DNA of 64,000 bases. It comes from Desulfolithobacter dissulfuricans. GTDB lineage: Bacteria; Desulfobacterota; Desulfobulbia; Desulfobulbales; Desulfobulbaceae. The stretch covers positions 3,124,001 through 3,188,000 of the forward strand of contig NZ_AP024233.1 of assembly GCF_025998535.1 (NCBI RefSeq). The letters run 5' to 3'. Positions 9,857-19,488 of the stretch are shown piece by piece. Made by a program: the position numbers and the translations under genes. Under the pieces are notes generated by a model that did no database searches, was not told where the DNA came from, and saw nothing but the letters and a program-made list of their open reading frames with translations. Numbering within the stretch: position 1 is the first letter of the stretch; every line of letters starts with the position of its first letter.

Positions 9857-9865
9857 GGGGGGGGG
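9857..9865 (+). repeat. Homopolymer G9 tract at the recC frame break
   Basis: Nine consecutive G on the plus strand (C9 in recC). The two recC frames join exactly here. Tracts of this length are prone to slippage in replication and to miscalling in sequencing. Confidence 0.9.
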
Positions 9866-9967
9866 AGGGAAGGGCCGGCCACGTGGCCGAGCAGCAGGCG
9901 GTCCAGACCAAAGGCCCAGGTGTGCAGGCCGGAACCGGGAGCTTCCCCTGCTCCTCTGCCGGGATCC

Positions 9968-10005
9968 TGGCTGTCTGCGACACACCGTCTGTCTGCGACA
10001 CACTG
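9968..10005. repeat. 18-bp dispersed repeat, site 6 (two units, in recC)
   Basis: Two abutting units, the second (9986-10003) canonical. RecC reads it as CVADRRCVAD, yet another frame of the same unit. Only about 110 bases separate it from site 5. Confidence 0.9.
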
Positions 10006-10997
10006 CGAGCGGTGGGCCTGGTCGAGGCCCCAGCGGATGCCGGAGTGCCCGACCAGGGTGCGCAGCCGGCTGACATCATCCCCGGTCAGGCCGAGACCGT
10101 TCCGGACAGCCCCGGTTTCCAGCAGGGCCAGGACCTGGGGCGCGGTCATCCGTCCCGAGAGGACATCCAGCAGGTCGAGAAAGGTCCGGATAACGGTATG
10201 GTGGGCGGCGAGGGAACGGTCGGCCAGGGACCAGGGAATCCGGCCGGGCTCTTCCGCCGTCCCGAAGACCCCGGCAATGGCCCCGTGGTACCGTTCGATA
10301 TCCGGTGCCATGACCAGGATATCCGAGGGCAGCAGGTCGGGATGCTCCTGGAAAAGTTCCAGCAGCCGGTCGTGGAGGACCTGCACCTCGCGCAGCTCAC
10401 TGTGGCAGGAGTGAAAGGTGATGGACCTGTCTTCGGGCCGGACGATAAAAGGGGAAGCGTCGGCGTCACTGCGGTCATGGAGATTAAGGATATCCTGCTG
10501 CACCGAACCGAGCAGGCAGGTTGCATCTTCCTCCTGGTAGAGATCGTATTCCCGGACAGGAACGGAACCGTCATCGACCGTCCCGAGCAGGAGTCGAAAA
10601 AAGTCCCGGCCCACCCTGCCCAGGGAGGCCAGCAACGGATTGCCCTGGGCATAGAACCCACTGACGTCAGCCTGCTCCTGCCGCCGCCAGTTCTCCCGTT
10701 TCCTGGCCAATTCCCGGCCGGAGACCACGTCTTCCCAGAAACTGCGACAGGGGCTCAGATGAAAGAAATGCACCTCGGTGAACGTGGCCACGATCCGGAG
10801 CACCTCGAGATAAGCCGGGGCCAGGGAGCTGATTCCGAAAAGACAGACCCGCTCCGGCAAGGCGTCAAAGCCGGACCCCCTGATCCGGCCGGACGAGAGC
10901 ACCTCTGCGCAGCGAGCCCGGAGCCTGTGGAGTAAAGCCGCCCGATGCGGTTCATCACCGCCGACCAGAGCCCGCCACAGGATGGCCTGCCAGCTGT

Positions 10998-11035
10998 CAT
11001 CTGTCTTCGACACACCGTCTGTCTGCGACACACTG
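10998..11035. repeat. 18-bp dispersed repeat, site 7 (two units, in recC)
   Basis: Two abutting units, CATCTGTCTTCGACACAC then the canonical unit, translated in recC as SVSQTDGVSKTD. Confidence 0.9.
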
Positions 11036-11563
11036 TCTTCGCCCCGTTCCCAGGCCAGGATCATATCCGGCCGGAACACCAGGTACTGGTCAAAAAGATC
11101 ACTGATCCGACCGGCGAGCTGAAACCGTTTTCGCTGATCGGTGTCGGTGTGAAGGTAAGAGGCCAGCTCACCAAAACCGGGTTGCCGGCACAACTCGGGC
11201 AGCAGGGCCATTATCCTCCACTGCAGTATGTTGCGGTCAAAGGACGACTCTTCGGGCAGCGGCCCGAGAACCGTGGCAAACACGTCCCAGACAAAACGGG
11301 CTGCCAGCGGAAAAGCCAGGTTGGCGGCAATACCGGAGTGACGGGCAAGCTCCAGGGAAAGCCAGCGCCCCATGCCCGGGCTCTGGACCACCACGATCTC
11401 AGGAGCCAGGGGATCACGAAGCGGCGTCCCCAGCACCGCGGCCAGGGCCTGCAGCAGATGCTCCTGCCTGTTGGACTGATAGAGAAAGAGGTTACCCATT
11501 CCCGGTTCCTGACTTATCGTTGTTGATGGCAAAAATGTTTTTCTTGTGCCGCGCACCATCTGC

Positions 11564-11569
11564 TATACT
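11564..11569 (+). promoter_or_regulatory. Possible -10 element for the hybrid kinase gene
   Basis: TATACT lies about 130 bases before the kinase start, in the 200-base gap between divergent recC and the kinase. No convincing -35 box is paired with it at 16-18 bases. I see nothing else in this gap. Confidence 0.25.
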
Positions 11570-11700
11570 GCAAGAGAAGCTGTTCTGCCACAGATGTAAC
11601 TCCCTGGATGAAATCAGGTACCCCACCGGCACGCCCGGCGTGTTTCTGAAGCCCGGGCAGGTTCAGCATAGAGAACGACCACCACAGGTCAGGCTGACAT

Positions 11701-14568
11701 ATGATGAAATATCTCTCACTTACCAGGATCCTCCTGGTCCTGCTGACCATTGCCTGCCTCAGTGGCCTGTTCTACCTTCCCTACCGTTCGGTCCGCACTG
11801 AAACCATCGAGGCCTACAACAAGGAACAGTTCATCCTCGCCTCCCAGGCGGCCCGGGAAATCGAAGCCTTCTTCAATACCTGCACCAGCGCTCTGTACTA
11901 CCTGGCCAGCCAGCCCTCGATCATTCGGCTCGACAACATCGGCCGGAGGCTCATGGAAGACTTCCACACCATCCATGCAACGGAAATTTCCGCGGTAACA
12001 CGCATTGATGCCACCGGTCGTATAATTTATACCGTACCTTTTGACAAGAAAGCCATCGGCGCAGATGTTTCCAGTCAGCCCCACAACAAAAGAATCATGG
12101 AAACCCATAAACCCGTGGTCAGCGAGGTCTTCATGGCCGTCCAGGGTTATCCGGCGGTGGCCTATGTCTATCCCGTCTTCGACGGCGCCACCTACCAGGG
12201 GACGATCAGTTTTCTGATCCCCTTCGAGGAACTGGCCAAAAGATATGTATCGGCCATTGAACAGGGCAACAAAAGCCGGGCCATCCTGATCAGCCGCACC
12301 GGGGTTGGCCTCTACTGTCCGCTGGATACCCTGGAAGAAAAAATCGCTCATCCGGCCTGGTCTCTGAAGGACCGGCTGACCGACTCACCGAGCATGCTCC
12401 GGATGATCGAAGAGATGATGGCCGGCAGAACCGGCCGGGCCGTCTTCACCGTGCCCCACTCCATCCACTCGCCAAACGGTGGCGCCACCATGCACGCGGT
12501 CTACCGGCCCATTCACCTCCCCGACAACAACTACTGGTCCATTGCCGTGGCCACACCGGAACACCTGGTGCTGCAGACCATGACCGATTTCCGCAACAAG
12601 TGGCTTCTGGCCACCACCATTGCCATATGCGTGGTCCTGGTGCTGAGCTTTTTCCTCTCCTGGTCACTGGCCACCAGTACCGAGGAACACCGGCGCCTGG
12701 CCGTGGAGGCCCAGCTGCACCGGCTGCTGGAACATCTGCCCATCGGGGTTGTGCTCTGGGACCAGGACGGCCGGATGATCTACGCCAACCGCGCTGCCCT
12801 GGAGCTCCTGGAGGAATCCCGGGAGGAGGCGATCCTTGGCCGAAAGATGCTGGATTTTATCGATTCCGAGTTTCACGACCAGTTCCGCAGCCGCCACGAA
12901 CAGCTGCTGCGCCGGAAACCCGTCCCGGCCACCACCTACAAGATCATCACCAGTAAAAACAATTGTCGGACCGTGGAGGTCGACACCGTTCCGTTTCATT
13001 TCAACGAACAGCCCTGCCTTATATCCCTGATCCAGGACATCACCGAACGGTTCGCCGCCGAAGAAACCCGCAAACGGCTGGTCACGGCCATTGAACAGAC
13101 CCGGGAATCCATCCTCATCACCAACCGCGAAGGTATCATCGAGTATGTCAACCCGGCCTTCACCGCCATCACCGGCTACTCCCGGGAAGAGGCCCTGGGC
13201 AAGACACCCAGTATCCTGCGCAGCGGTAAACATGACCAGGCCTTCTACCGCTCCATGTGGCAGACCATCACGTCGGGCGAGGTCTGGCAGGGGCGGATCG
13301 TCAACCGGAAAAAAGACGGCAGCCTGTTCGTCGAGATGGCCACCATTTCACCGGTCCGGGACAAGGAGGGCAAGATCACCCATTTCGTGGCGGTCAAGCG
13401 GGATATCACCCATGAGGTGGAACTGGAAGCGCAACTGCAACAGGCCCAGAAAATGGAGGCCATCGGCACCCTGGCCGGCGGCATTGCCCACGACTTCAAC
13501 AACATTCTCGGGGCCATCATCGGCTTCACCGACATGGCCCTGCTGCTGTGCGATCCCGACTCACCGGTCTACGAAAACCTGGAACATATCCGTCAGGGCG
13601 GCCAGCGGGCCACCGATCTGGTCCAGCAGATTCTTACCTTCAGCCGCCGCGGGGCCACGGCCAAACACCCGGTTTCCGTGGCCCCGCTCATCAAGGAAAG
13701 CCTCAAGCTGCTGCGGGCCTCCCTGCCGGCCACCATCAGGATCAACCGGCAGATCAAGGCACCGGACGCCAAGGTCCTGGCCTCCCCGGTCCAGATTCAG
13801 CAGATCATCATGAACCTGTGCACCAATGCCTTCCATTCCATGGGCGAAAAGGGTGGACAGCTCGATATCATCCTGGAAACCGTGCCACAGGGAGAGGACA
13901 AGACGACAAACTGGGTCCGCCTGGTGATCCGGGATACAGGCTGTGGGATTGACAAGGAGATCCTGAACCGGATCTTTGACCCCTTTTTCACCACCAAGGA
14001 ACCGGGCCAGGGCACCGGCATGGGGCTCAGCGTGGTCCATGGAATCGTCCACGACCTGGGCGGCATCATCAAGGTAGAATCGACTCCGGGAGAGGGATCG
14101 ATCTTCACCGTGCTGCTGCCGGCCACCGGCCAGGGACTGGAACCGGAGCTGGTGGAAACCGACGAGCCCCTGCCCCGGGGCAACGAGCATATCCTCATAG
14201 TCGACGATGAGCGCGATATCTGCACCACCTACCGGATGATGCTCGGTCACCTCGGATACCAGGTCACCGACCTGTGCAATCCAGAAGAGGCCCTGGAGTA
14301 TCTGCGAAAAAATCCCGAGGCCTTTGACCTGGTGATCACCGACCAGACCATGCCGGAGATGACCGGCCTGATCCTGCTCCATGAAATCCTGGCCATCAAC
14401 CCGGACCTGCCGGTGATTCTCTGCACCGGCTATTCGGAGCAGGTCGATGAACCCAGGGCCCGGGAGGCCGGAGCCCGGGGCCTGCTCATGAAACCCATCG
14501 ATCTGCAGGCCATGGCCAGGACAGTGCGACGGATTCTGGACGAGGCAGGCAACAGTACCGGGAACTGA
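11701..14568 (+). CDS. Hybrid sensor histidine kinase (Cache-PAS-PAS-HisKA-HATPase-REC)
   Basis: A 955-residue membrane kinase. Residues 7-25 form a first membrane helix, a periplasmic Cache-type sensing region spans about 35-295, and a second helix lies near 300-320. Two PAS domains follow (about 340-460 and 465-585; the second has the typical EYVNPAFTAITGYSREE). The HisKA H-box is GGIAHDFNNILG with His597, then N-box MNLCTNAFHSM, G1 RDTGCGID and G2 GTGMGLS. A C-terminal receiver has HILIVDDE and phospho-acceptor Asp881 in VITDQTMPEMTG. It should signal through an internal His-to-Asp relay; its output partner is not adjacent. Start at the first of two ATGs; the ribosome site is weak. It is transcribed away from recC. 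Confidence 0.93.
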   Translation: MMKYLSLTRILLVLLTIACLSGLFYLPYRSVRTETIEAYNKEQFILASQAAREIEAFFNTCTSALYYLASQPSIIRLDNIGRRLMEDFHTIHATEISAVTRIDATGRIIYTVPFDKKAIGADVSSQPHNKRIMETHKPVVSEVFMAVQGYPAVAYVYPVFDGATYQGTISFLIPFEELAKRYVSAIEQGNKSRAILISRTGVGLYCPLDTLEEKIAHPAWSLKDRLTDSPSMLRMIEEMMAGRTGRAVFTVPHSIHSPNGGATMHAVYRPIHLPDNNYWSIAVATPEHLVLQTMTDFRNKWLLATTIAICVVLVLSFFLSWSLATSTEEHRRLAVEAQLHRLLEHLPIGVVLWDQDGRMIYANRAALELLEESREEAILGRKMLDFIDSEFHDQFRSRHEQLLRRKPVPATTYKIITSKNNCRTVEVDTVPFHFNEQPCLISLIQDITERFAAEETRKRLVTAIEQTRESILITNREGIIEYVNPAFTAITGYSREEALGKTPSILRSGKHDQAFYRSMWQTITSGEVWQGRIVNRKKDGSLFVEMATISPVRDKEGKITHFVAVKRDITHEVELEAQLQQAQKMEAIGTLAGGIAHDFNNILGAIIGFTDMALLLCDPDSPVYENLEHIRQGGQRATDLVQQILTFSRRGATAKHPVSVAPLIKESLKLLRASLPATIRINRQIKAPDAKVLASPVQIQQIIMNLCTNAFHSMGEKGGQLDIILETVPQGEDKTTNWVRLVIRDTGCGIDKEILNRIFDPFFTTKEPGQGTGMGLSVVHGIVHDLGGIIKVESTPGEGSIFTVLLPATGQGLEPELVETDEPLPRGNEHILIVDDERDICTTYRMMLGHLGYQVTDLCNPEEALEYLRKNPEAFDLVITDQTMPEMTGLILLHEILAINPDLPVILCTGYSEQVDEPRAREAGARGLLMKPIDLQAMARTVRRILDEAGNSTGN

Positions 14569-14638
14569 CACGCCCTGCCCTTCCGGATCCCGTCCCCTCA
14601 GCCCCTTTTCGCCCCGGCCACCCCTGCCGGCCGCCGCT

Positions 14639-14657
14639 CGTCTGTCTTCGACACACT
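14639..14657. repeat. 18-bp dispersed repeat, site 8 (single unit at the tolC-like stop)
   Basis: One unit, CGTCTGTCTTCGACACAC, at 14639-14656. The TAG stop of the TolC-like gene (14656-14658) is formed at its edge, so the unit marks or created the end of that frame. Confidence 0.8.
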
Positions 14658-16128
14658 ACCGTGATCCGGCATCATCCGTGGTCGTGGCCGACCTGGCAAA
14701 GGCGGCCAGGTTCTGGCCGGTGGCCGCCAGCAGCCGCTGGCGGGCCAGGTGGTAGTTGACCAGAGCCTGGGCCAGACGGACATGGGTGGTGGTCAGGTTG
14801 CGCTGGGCCTCGTTGAGCCGGACAATGGAAGCGGTCCCGGCCTGGTATTCCGCCTCGGCCAGCTCCCGGTTTTCCCGGACCAGCTCCACGGTTTGCCGCT
14901 GGAGCTCGACCTGTTCCTCGGCCGCCTGCAGGAGTGCCATGTCCTGGCGTATCTCGGAGGCCACCCGGTTGCGCAGATCGGCATACTGGTAGCGCAGCTC
15001 CCGCAGCCGTAACCGCGCCTCGACCTGCCGGGCCCGGTCACCCCCGCCCGAATAAAGATTCCAGCCCAGGCTGAGCATGATACTGGAACCAAAATCATCC
15101 ACCCCGAGTCCCATATCACCCTCCCGAGCGCCGTTCACACCCCCGGACAGCTGAAGACGGGGATAGTCGCTGGCTTTCGCCATCCCGGCGGCGGCTTCGG
15201 CCTGCCTTATCTGCATGGCCAGCGTCTGGATATCCGGCCGCGTCTCCAGGGCCTCGGCAAGCAGCCTGCTTACCTCTGCCTGCCGGTCCACGGCGGCAGG
15301 GTCCGGGCAGATCACCTCCCGGTCCAGCGGTGCCAGCTTCATGTTCGGGGGCAAGGCGCCTTCGGGCAGTCCGAGCAGGGCAGCCAACCCGTAGAGCGCG
15401 GCCTCGTACTGACGCTTGCCCAGCAACAGGGCGGTGCGGGCCGAATTGAGCTGGACCTTCATATTGAGCACATCGCCCCGGGAGCCGGTGCCCACTTCAA
15501 AGCGATTCTGCGCGTCCTGAAGCTGCTGGGCATAGAACCTGGCATCGGCGGCGGCGATCTCCACCGCCGTCTGCTGGAGCTGGGCATTATAGAAAGCCTC
15601 GGCCACCGCGGCCAGGAGCAGACGCCGGGCATCCCGGCGGGCCGCCTCCAGCGATTTCTCCCCGAACTTGGCCTGCTGCTGGTTGAATTTGCGGTAAAAG
15701 CCGTCAAAGAGAACCCAGGTGGCCTGCACGCCGAGGGAATAGTCATCAACGGTCCGGTCGGCAGTACCGCCATAGAGCATGGCCATATCCCGGGCCGCTT
15801 CATAGTCGTTATCCGACAGCCGGACCATCCGGCCCGAAGCGCTGAGATCAAGCGAGGGGTACCAGGCAGCCATGGCCTGCCTGACCCGGGCCCGGGCCTG
15901 TTCCAGCCGGGCGCCAGCCGCCGCCATGGAGGGATTGGCCTCCAGGGCGAGGTGCTGGGCGGCCTCGAGATCGAGGGCTGTACTCTCCTCCTTCCCCTGA
16001 ATCTGTGCCGGCAATGGAGCGGACTTGCCTCCAGGTAGCTCCCCGGCCTGTGCGGCCATACTCCAGCAGAAAACGACCAGAAAAAGCATCAGCTGCAACC
16101 GTCTGCCTCCAGCGACCCTTTGTTTCAT
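14656..16128 (-). CDS. TolC-family outer membrane efflux protein
   Basis: The 490-residue product is the outer membrane channel for the adjacent RND pump. It has a signal peptide (positive start MKQRVAGGRRLQ, hydrophobic LMLFLVVFCWSMAAQA) and two repeats of the outer membrane efflux family rich in Ala, Gln and Arg heptads, as expected for the coiled-coil tunnel. I choose the ATG at 16128 because GGAGAA lies five bases upstream and the signal peptide starts there; longer frames upstream lack this. It is the last gene of marR-adaptor-pump-tolC, with a 126-base gap after the pump. Its stop codon lies at the edge of an 18-bp repeat unit, so the extreme C-terminus may not be ancestral. Confidence 0.9.
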   Translation of the reverse strand: MKQRVAGGRRLQLMLFLVVFCWSMAAQAGELPGGKSAPLPAQIQGKEESTALDLEAAQHLALEANPSMAAAGARLEQARARVRQAMAAWYPSLDLSASGRMVRLSDNDYEAARDMAMLYGGTADRTVDDYSLGVQATWVLFDGFYRKFNQQQAKFGEKSLEAARRDARRLLLAAVAEAFYNAQLQQTAVEIAAADARFYAQQLQDAQNRFEVGTGSRGDVLNMKVQLNSARTALLLGKRQYEAALYGLAALLGLPEGALPPNMKLAPLDREVICPDPAAVDRQAEVSRLLAEALETRPDIQTLAMQIRQAEAAAGMAKASDYPRLQLSGGVNGAREGDMGLGVDDFGSSIMLSLGWNLYSGGGDRARQVEARLRLRELRYQYADLRNRVASEIRQDMALLQAAEEQVELQRQTVELVRENRELAEAEYQAGTASIVRLNEAQRNLTTTHVRLAQALVNYHLARQRLLAATGQNLAAFARSATTTDDAGSR

Positions 16129-16254
16129 TCTTCTTCTCCGGTATGCCATACAAGATTTCATGCTTCCTGCCCAAAGGCGCCTCCCTCCCTGGACTTTTTT
16201 TCCATTTAAGTCGCCCGTGTCCGCCGGCGCAAGCACAACCACTATAAAAAAACT

Positions 16255-19200
16255 TCAGCCGGCCCGATCCGTGCTTTCCTGCCATGGCAGGGGAGGCTCC
16301 GTTGCCGGCTGCCTTCGGCCGGATGCCGGTTCCACCGTCTCCCTGGTGGGGCAGGTACCGGTCCGCAGTCGGACCGCCAGCCGACGCAGATCATTGACAA
16401 TGGCCAGCAGGGACGGGATGAGCACCAGGGTCAGCACAGTGGCAAAAGTGACTCCAGCGGCCAGGGACAGGGCCATGGGGATAAGAAACCGGGCCTGGAG
16501 ATCCGTCTCCATGATCAGGGGAGCCAGCCCGCCCACCGTTGAAATGGAGGTGAGCATAATGGCCCGGAACCGTCGGGCCCCGCCTTTCTTGACGGCCTCG
16601 AAAAAAGTCATGCCTTCGGCCAGGTTCTCGTTGATCCGCTCGATGAGGACAATGGCGTCGTTCACCACCACCCCGGTCAGAGCCACCATGCCGAACAGGG
16701 ACATCATGGAGAGATCGTATCCCAGCAGCAGGTGCCCGATGATGGCACCGATAATACCGAACGGCACGGTGAAAAGGATGACCAGGGGCTGGAGATAGGA
16801 ACGGAAAATGGTCGCCACGATGACATAGATGCCGAGCACCGCCAGGGGAAAGGTCACCTTGAGGCTGGAAAACGATTCGCGCATGTTCTTTTTCGCCCCC
16901 TGGAGCGACACATGGAGGCCGGGAAACTTGCGCTTAAGCTCGGGGAAAAAGGTGGCCGAGAGGTCGGCATAGATCTCCCCGGCATTGGCCCGGCGGGCGT
17001 CCACATCCGCGGTCACCGCCACGCGCCGCAAACCGTCGGTGCGAACAATGGCGGAAAATCCCGGACCATAGGAGATATCGGCCACCGAGAGAATGGGCAC
17101 CTCGGCCCCGTCCGGAGTCCGGATCCGCAGCCGTTCAAAGTCGGAAAAACGGCTCCGCTCGGCCCGGGTGAGCCGCACCTTGACCCGGATGTCGTCGCGC
17201 CCCCTCTGCAGCCGGTACGACTCCACGCCGAAATATCCCGCCTGCACCTGGCGGGCCAGGTCTTCCGCCGTCAGGCCCAGCGCCCGGGCCCCGGGTTTCA
17301 GGGCCAGGCGGAACTCGTTCTTGCCCGGACTGTAATCGCTGCGGATCTGCGTCACCCCGTCGTAAGAGCGGAGTTTGTCCATCACCAGGCCGCTGGCGGC
17401 CAGGATCTGTTTCATGTCCCTGCCCTGGAGCCATATCTCGATTTCAGGTCCACCCGGACCGGCGGACAACCCCTCAAAGGTCAGGGAACGGGCCCCGGGA
17501 ATCTGACCGATCTCACGCTCCCATTCCACCAGCAGTTCATTGGAGTGGACACCCCGCCGGGCCGAATCCAGGAGAATGAACTGGACCGAGCCCATGTTGG
17601 GCCCGGTACGGCCCATGGTCCCGGACAGGGTCTGGCCCAGCAGCCGCAGCCGTTTCTCGATCATGGGCTCACCGGTCCGGGTGGGAATCCGCTCGGCCAC
17701 CCGGACAAACCCCTCTTCGATCCGGTCCAGGGCCCTGAGCGTCACCTCGGGCGGCGTACCGTCGGGAAACTCCACCGTGGAGGTGATGACAAACCCATCG
17801 ATCTTGGGAAAGACCTGAAATTTCACCAGACCGCTGCGAACCAAGCCAAGCGACAGAAGCAGGACCGCCAGGCCAGTGGCCAGGGTGACGTACCGGTATC
17901 CCAGGACCCGGTCGAGGAAAGGGATATAGTGCCGGGACACGAAACGCTCCATGCCCTCCTGGGTAAACCGCTGCATCCCGGCGAGCACTCTGGCCAGGCG
18001 ATTTCCGGGCCTGGTCGAACGGTTGAGATCCGGCAGATGGCTGAGATGGGCCGGGAGGAGAAACAAACACTCGACCAGCGAAATCAGCAGGCAGGAGATG
18101 ACCACCACCGGCAGGATGGCAATGAACTTGCCCATGATACCACCGATATAGGCCAGCGGAATAAAGGCAACCACGGTGGTGAGAACCGCGGCAATAACCG
18201 GCATACCCACCTCGCTCACCCCGTCCACCGCCGCCACAAGTGGCCCCTTGCCCAGCTTGCGGTGCACATAGATGGACTCGCCCACCACAATGGCATCGTC
18301 GACCACGATCCCGAGCACCATGATGAACCCGAACAGGGAAACCATGTTGATGGTCGCGCCCATGGACCAGAGGATGAACATGGCGCCGGCCAGGGAGATG
18401 GGAATACCCATGCCGGCCCAGAAACTGAGCCGCAGGTCGAGGAAAAGCCAGAGGAGAAAAAAGACCAGGGCCATGCCGAGGAGACCGTTGCGGGTCAGCA
18501 GGTTGATCCGAGCCTTGAGGGCCTTGGTATTGTCGTAAAAATCGGTCAGCGACACCCCGGGGGGCAGCTGGTCCTGTTTCTCCTGCACATAGCGGCTCAC
18601 GGTCTGCGATATCTGCAGGGAATCCTCGGTACTGGTCTTGAACACCATGACAAAGACCGATGGCCTCCCGTCGATGATGGCCACCACCGGATCTTCGGTG
18701 AACCCGTCCCGGATATCGGCCAGGTCACCCAGACGGATCAGCTCGCCTCCCGGACCGGTGAAGACTACGATCCGGGCCAGCTCCTCGTCGGTGTACTTCC
18801 GGTCCACGGTCCGGATCCGGACCTCTTCGCCCCGGGTCCGGATGGTGCCGCCATGCAGATTGATACTGGCCCGGCGGATGGCCGAGGCCACCTGGGAGAG
18901 CGTCAGTCCATACTCGCGCAGACGTGCTTCGGAGATCTCGATGGAGATCTCGTAATCCCGGACCCCGAAGACCTCCACCTGGGAGATACCGTCCAGCAGT
19001 CGCACCTCGTCCCGCACCCGCTCGGCCCAGGTCTTGAGCTGTTTTTCGCTAAGCTCCCCGGAAAGGGCCAGCAGCATCACCGAATCACGTATGGTGATCT
19101 CGGTGGTCACCGGCCGTTCCGCATCCACGGGAAAGGTGGAAATGGCATCGACCCGGGCCTTGATGTCATCGAGCACCTCGCTGACATCATAGCCCTCGCT

Positions 19201-19488
19201 CACCTCGACCACGGCCGAGCCGATCCCCTCGGACGAGGTGGTGGTGTACTGCTTGATGCCCTCGACATTTTCCAGGGCCTCTTCCAGCTTGAGACAGATT
19301 CCCTCCTCCACCTCTTCCGGGTCAGCTCCGGGCCAGACCACCCGGATGGAAATTCGGTCCAGGGAAAACTGGGGAAAGGACTCCCGGATCATGGACGAGG
19401 CGGCCAGGATACCGGCCATGAAAATCAGGACCAGGACGATATTGGCGAAGACAGTGTTGCCGGCAAAGGCGGCCAGAACTCGTCTCAT
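16255..19488 (-). CDS. RND-family efflux pump, inner membrane subunit
   Basis: A 1077-residue proton-driven transporter of the AcrB/HAE1 type. Features seen are the N-terminal helix, the first periplasmic loop with VVWPGADPEEVEEGI, a central block of helices with FGFIMVLGIVVDDAIVVGE (proton-relay Asp pair in helix 4), a second periplasmic half and C-terminal helices including MVALTGVVVNDAIVLIERIN. Length is normal. The start ATG overlaps the stop of the adaptor gene (ATGA). Together with the adaptor and TolC-like protein it should form a tripartite exporter; drug versus metal substrate cannot be told from sequence. The operon begins with a MarR regulator, which favours toxic organic compounds. 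Confidence 0.94.
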   Translation of the reverse strand: MRRVLAAFAGNTVFANIVLVLIFMAGILAASSMIRESFPQFSLDRISIRVVWPGADPEEVEEGICLKLEEALENVEGIKQYTTTSSEGIGSAVVEVSEGYDVSEVLDDIKARVDAISTFPVDAERPVTTEITIRDSVMLLALSGELSEKQLKTWAERVRDEVRLLDGISQVEVFGVRDYEISIEISEARLREYGLTLSQVASAIRRASINLHGGTIRTRGEEVRIRTVDRKYTDEELARIVVFTGPGGELIRLGDLADIRDGFTEDPVVAIIDGRPSVFVMVFKTSTEDSLQISQTVSRYVQEKQDQLPPGVSLTDFYDNTKALKARINLLTRNGLLGMALVFFLLWLFLDLRLSFWAGMGIPISLAGAMFILWSMGATINMVSLFGFIMVLGIVVDDAIVVGESIYVHRKLGKGPLVAAVDGVSEVGMPVIAAVLTTVVAFIPLAYIGGIMGKFIAILPVVVISCLLISLVECLFLLPAHLSHLPDLNRSTRPGNRLARVLAGMQRFTQEGMERFVSRHYIPFLDRVLGYRYVTLATGLAVLLLSLGLVRSGLVKFQVFPKIDGFVITSTVEFPDGTPPEVTLRALDRIEEGFVRVAERIPTRTGEPMIEKRLRLLGQTLSGTMGRTGPNMGSVQFILLDSARRGVHSNELLVEWEREIGQIPGARSLTFEGLSAGPGGPEIEIWLQGRDMKQILAASGLVMDKLRSYDGVTQIRSDYSPGKNEFRLALKPGARALGLTAEDLARQVQAGYFGVESYRLQRGRDDIRVKVRLTRAERSRFSDFERLRIRTPDGAEVPILSVADISYGPGFSAIVRTDGLRRVAVTADVDARRANAGEIYADLSATFFPELKRKFPGLHVSLQGAKKNMRESFSSLKVTFPLAVLGIYVIVATIFRSYLQPLVILFTVPFGIIGAIIGHLLLGYDLSMMSLFGMVALTGVVVNDAIVLIERINENLAEGMTFFEAVKKGGARRFRAIMLTSISTVGGLAPLIMETDLQARFLIPMALSLAAGVTFATVLTLVLIPSLLAIVNDLRRLAVRLRTGTCPTRETVEPASGRRQPATEPPLPWQESTDRAG

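Larger units (their letters stand above)
8051..11499 (-). pseudogene. recC: RecBCD exonuclease, gamma subunit RecC, frameshifted in a G9 tract
   Basis: RecC is the scaffold and Chi-recognition subunit of RecBCD. The protein begins MGNLFLYQSNRQEHL at the ATG at 11499, behind AGGAA, and matches RecC from there, including WAFGLDRLLLGH. At a run of nine G (plus strand 9857-9865) the frame is lost. The rest continues in another frame with WEDMEPFGDL, VLCLLGMNDGDFPR and a normal C-terminus to 8051. One extra base (G10) or two fewer (G7) restores about 1149 residues. Four 18-bp repeat sites lie inside the gene, one ending three bases from the tract. The break may be a sequencing error, a true mutation, or a phase-variable switch. 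The downstream part could also start on its own from a GTG at 10003, inside a repeat, but this is unlikely to give a working subunit. Confidence 0.85.

Noticed and set aside
8051-10003. Downstream part of recC as an independent gene
   Set aside because: It begins inside a repeat with a non-RecC leader and lacks the helicase-like N-terminal domain; a frameshifted recC explains both halves.
9827-10005. Closely spaced repeats in recC considered as a small CRISPR array
   Set aside because: Units abut directly without unique spacers, arrays have only two units, and they are inside a coding gene. No cas genes are present.
2420-11499. recBCD as part of an anti-phage defence island
   Set aside because: No restriction-modification, CBASS, retron, toxin-antitoxin or other defence gene is adjacent; the operon is best read as housekeeping.
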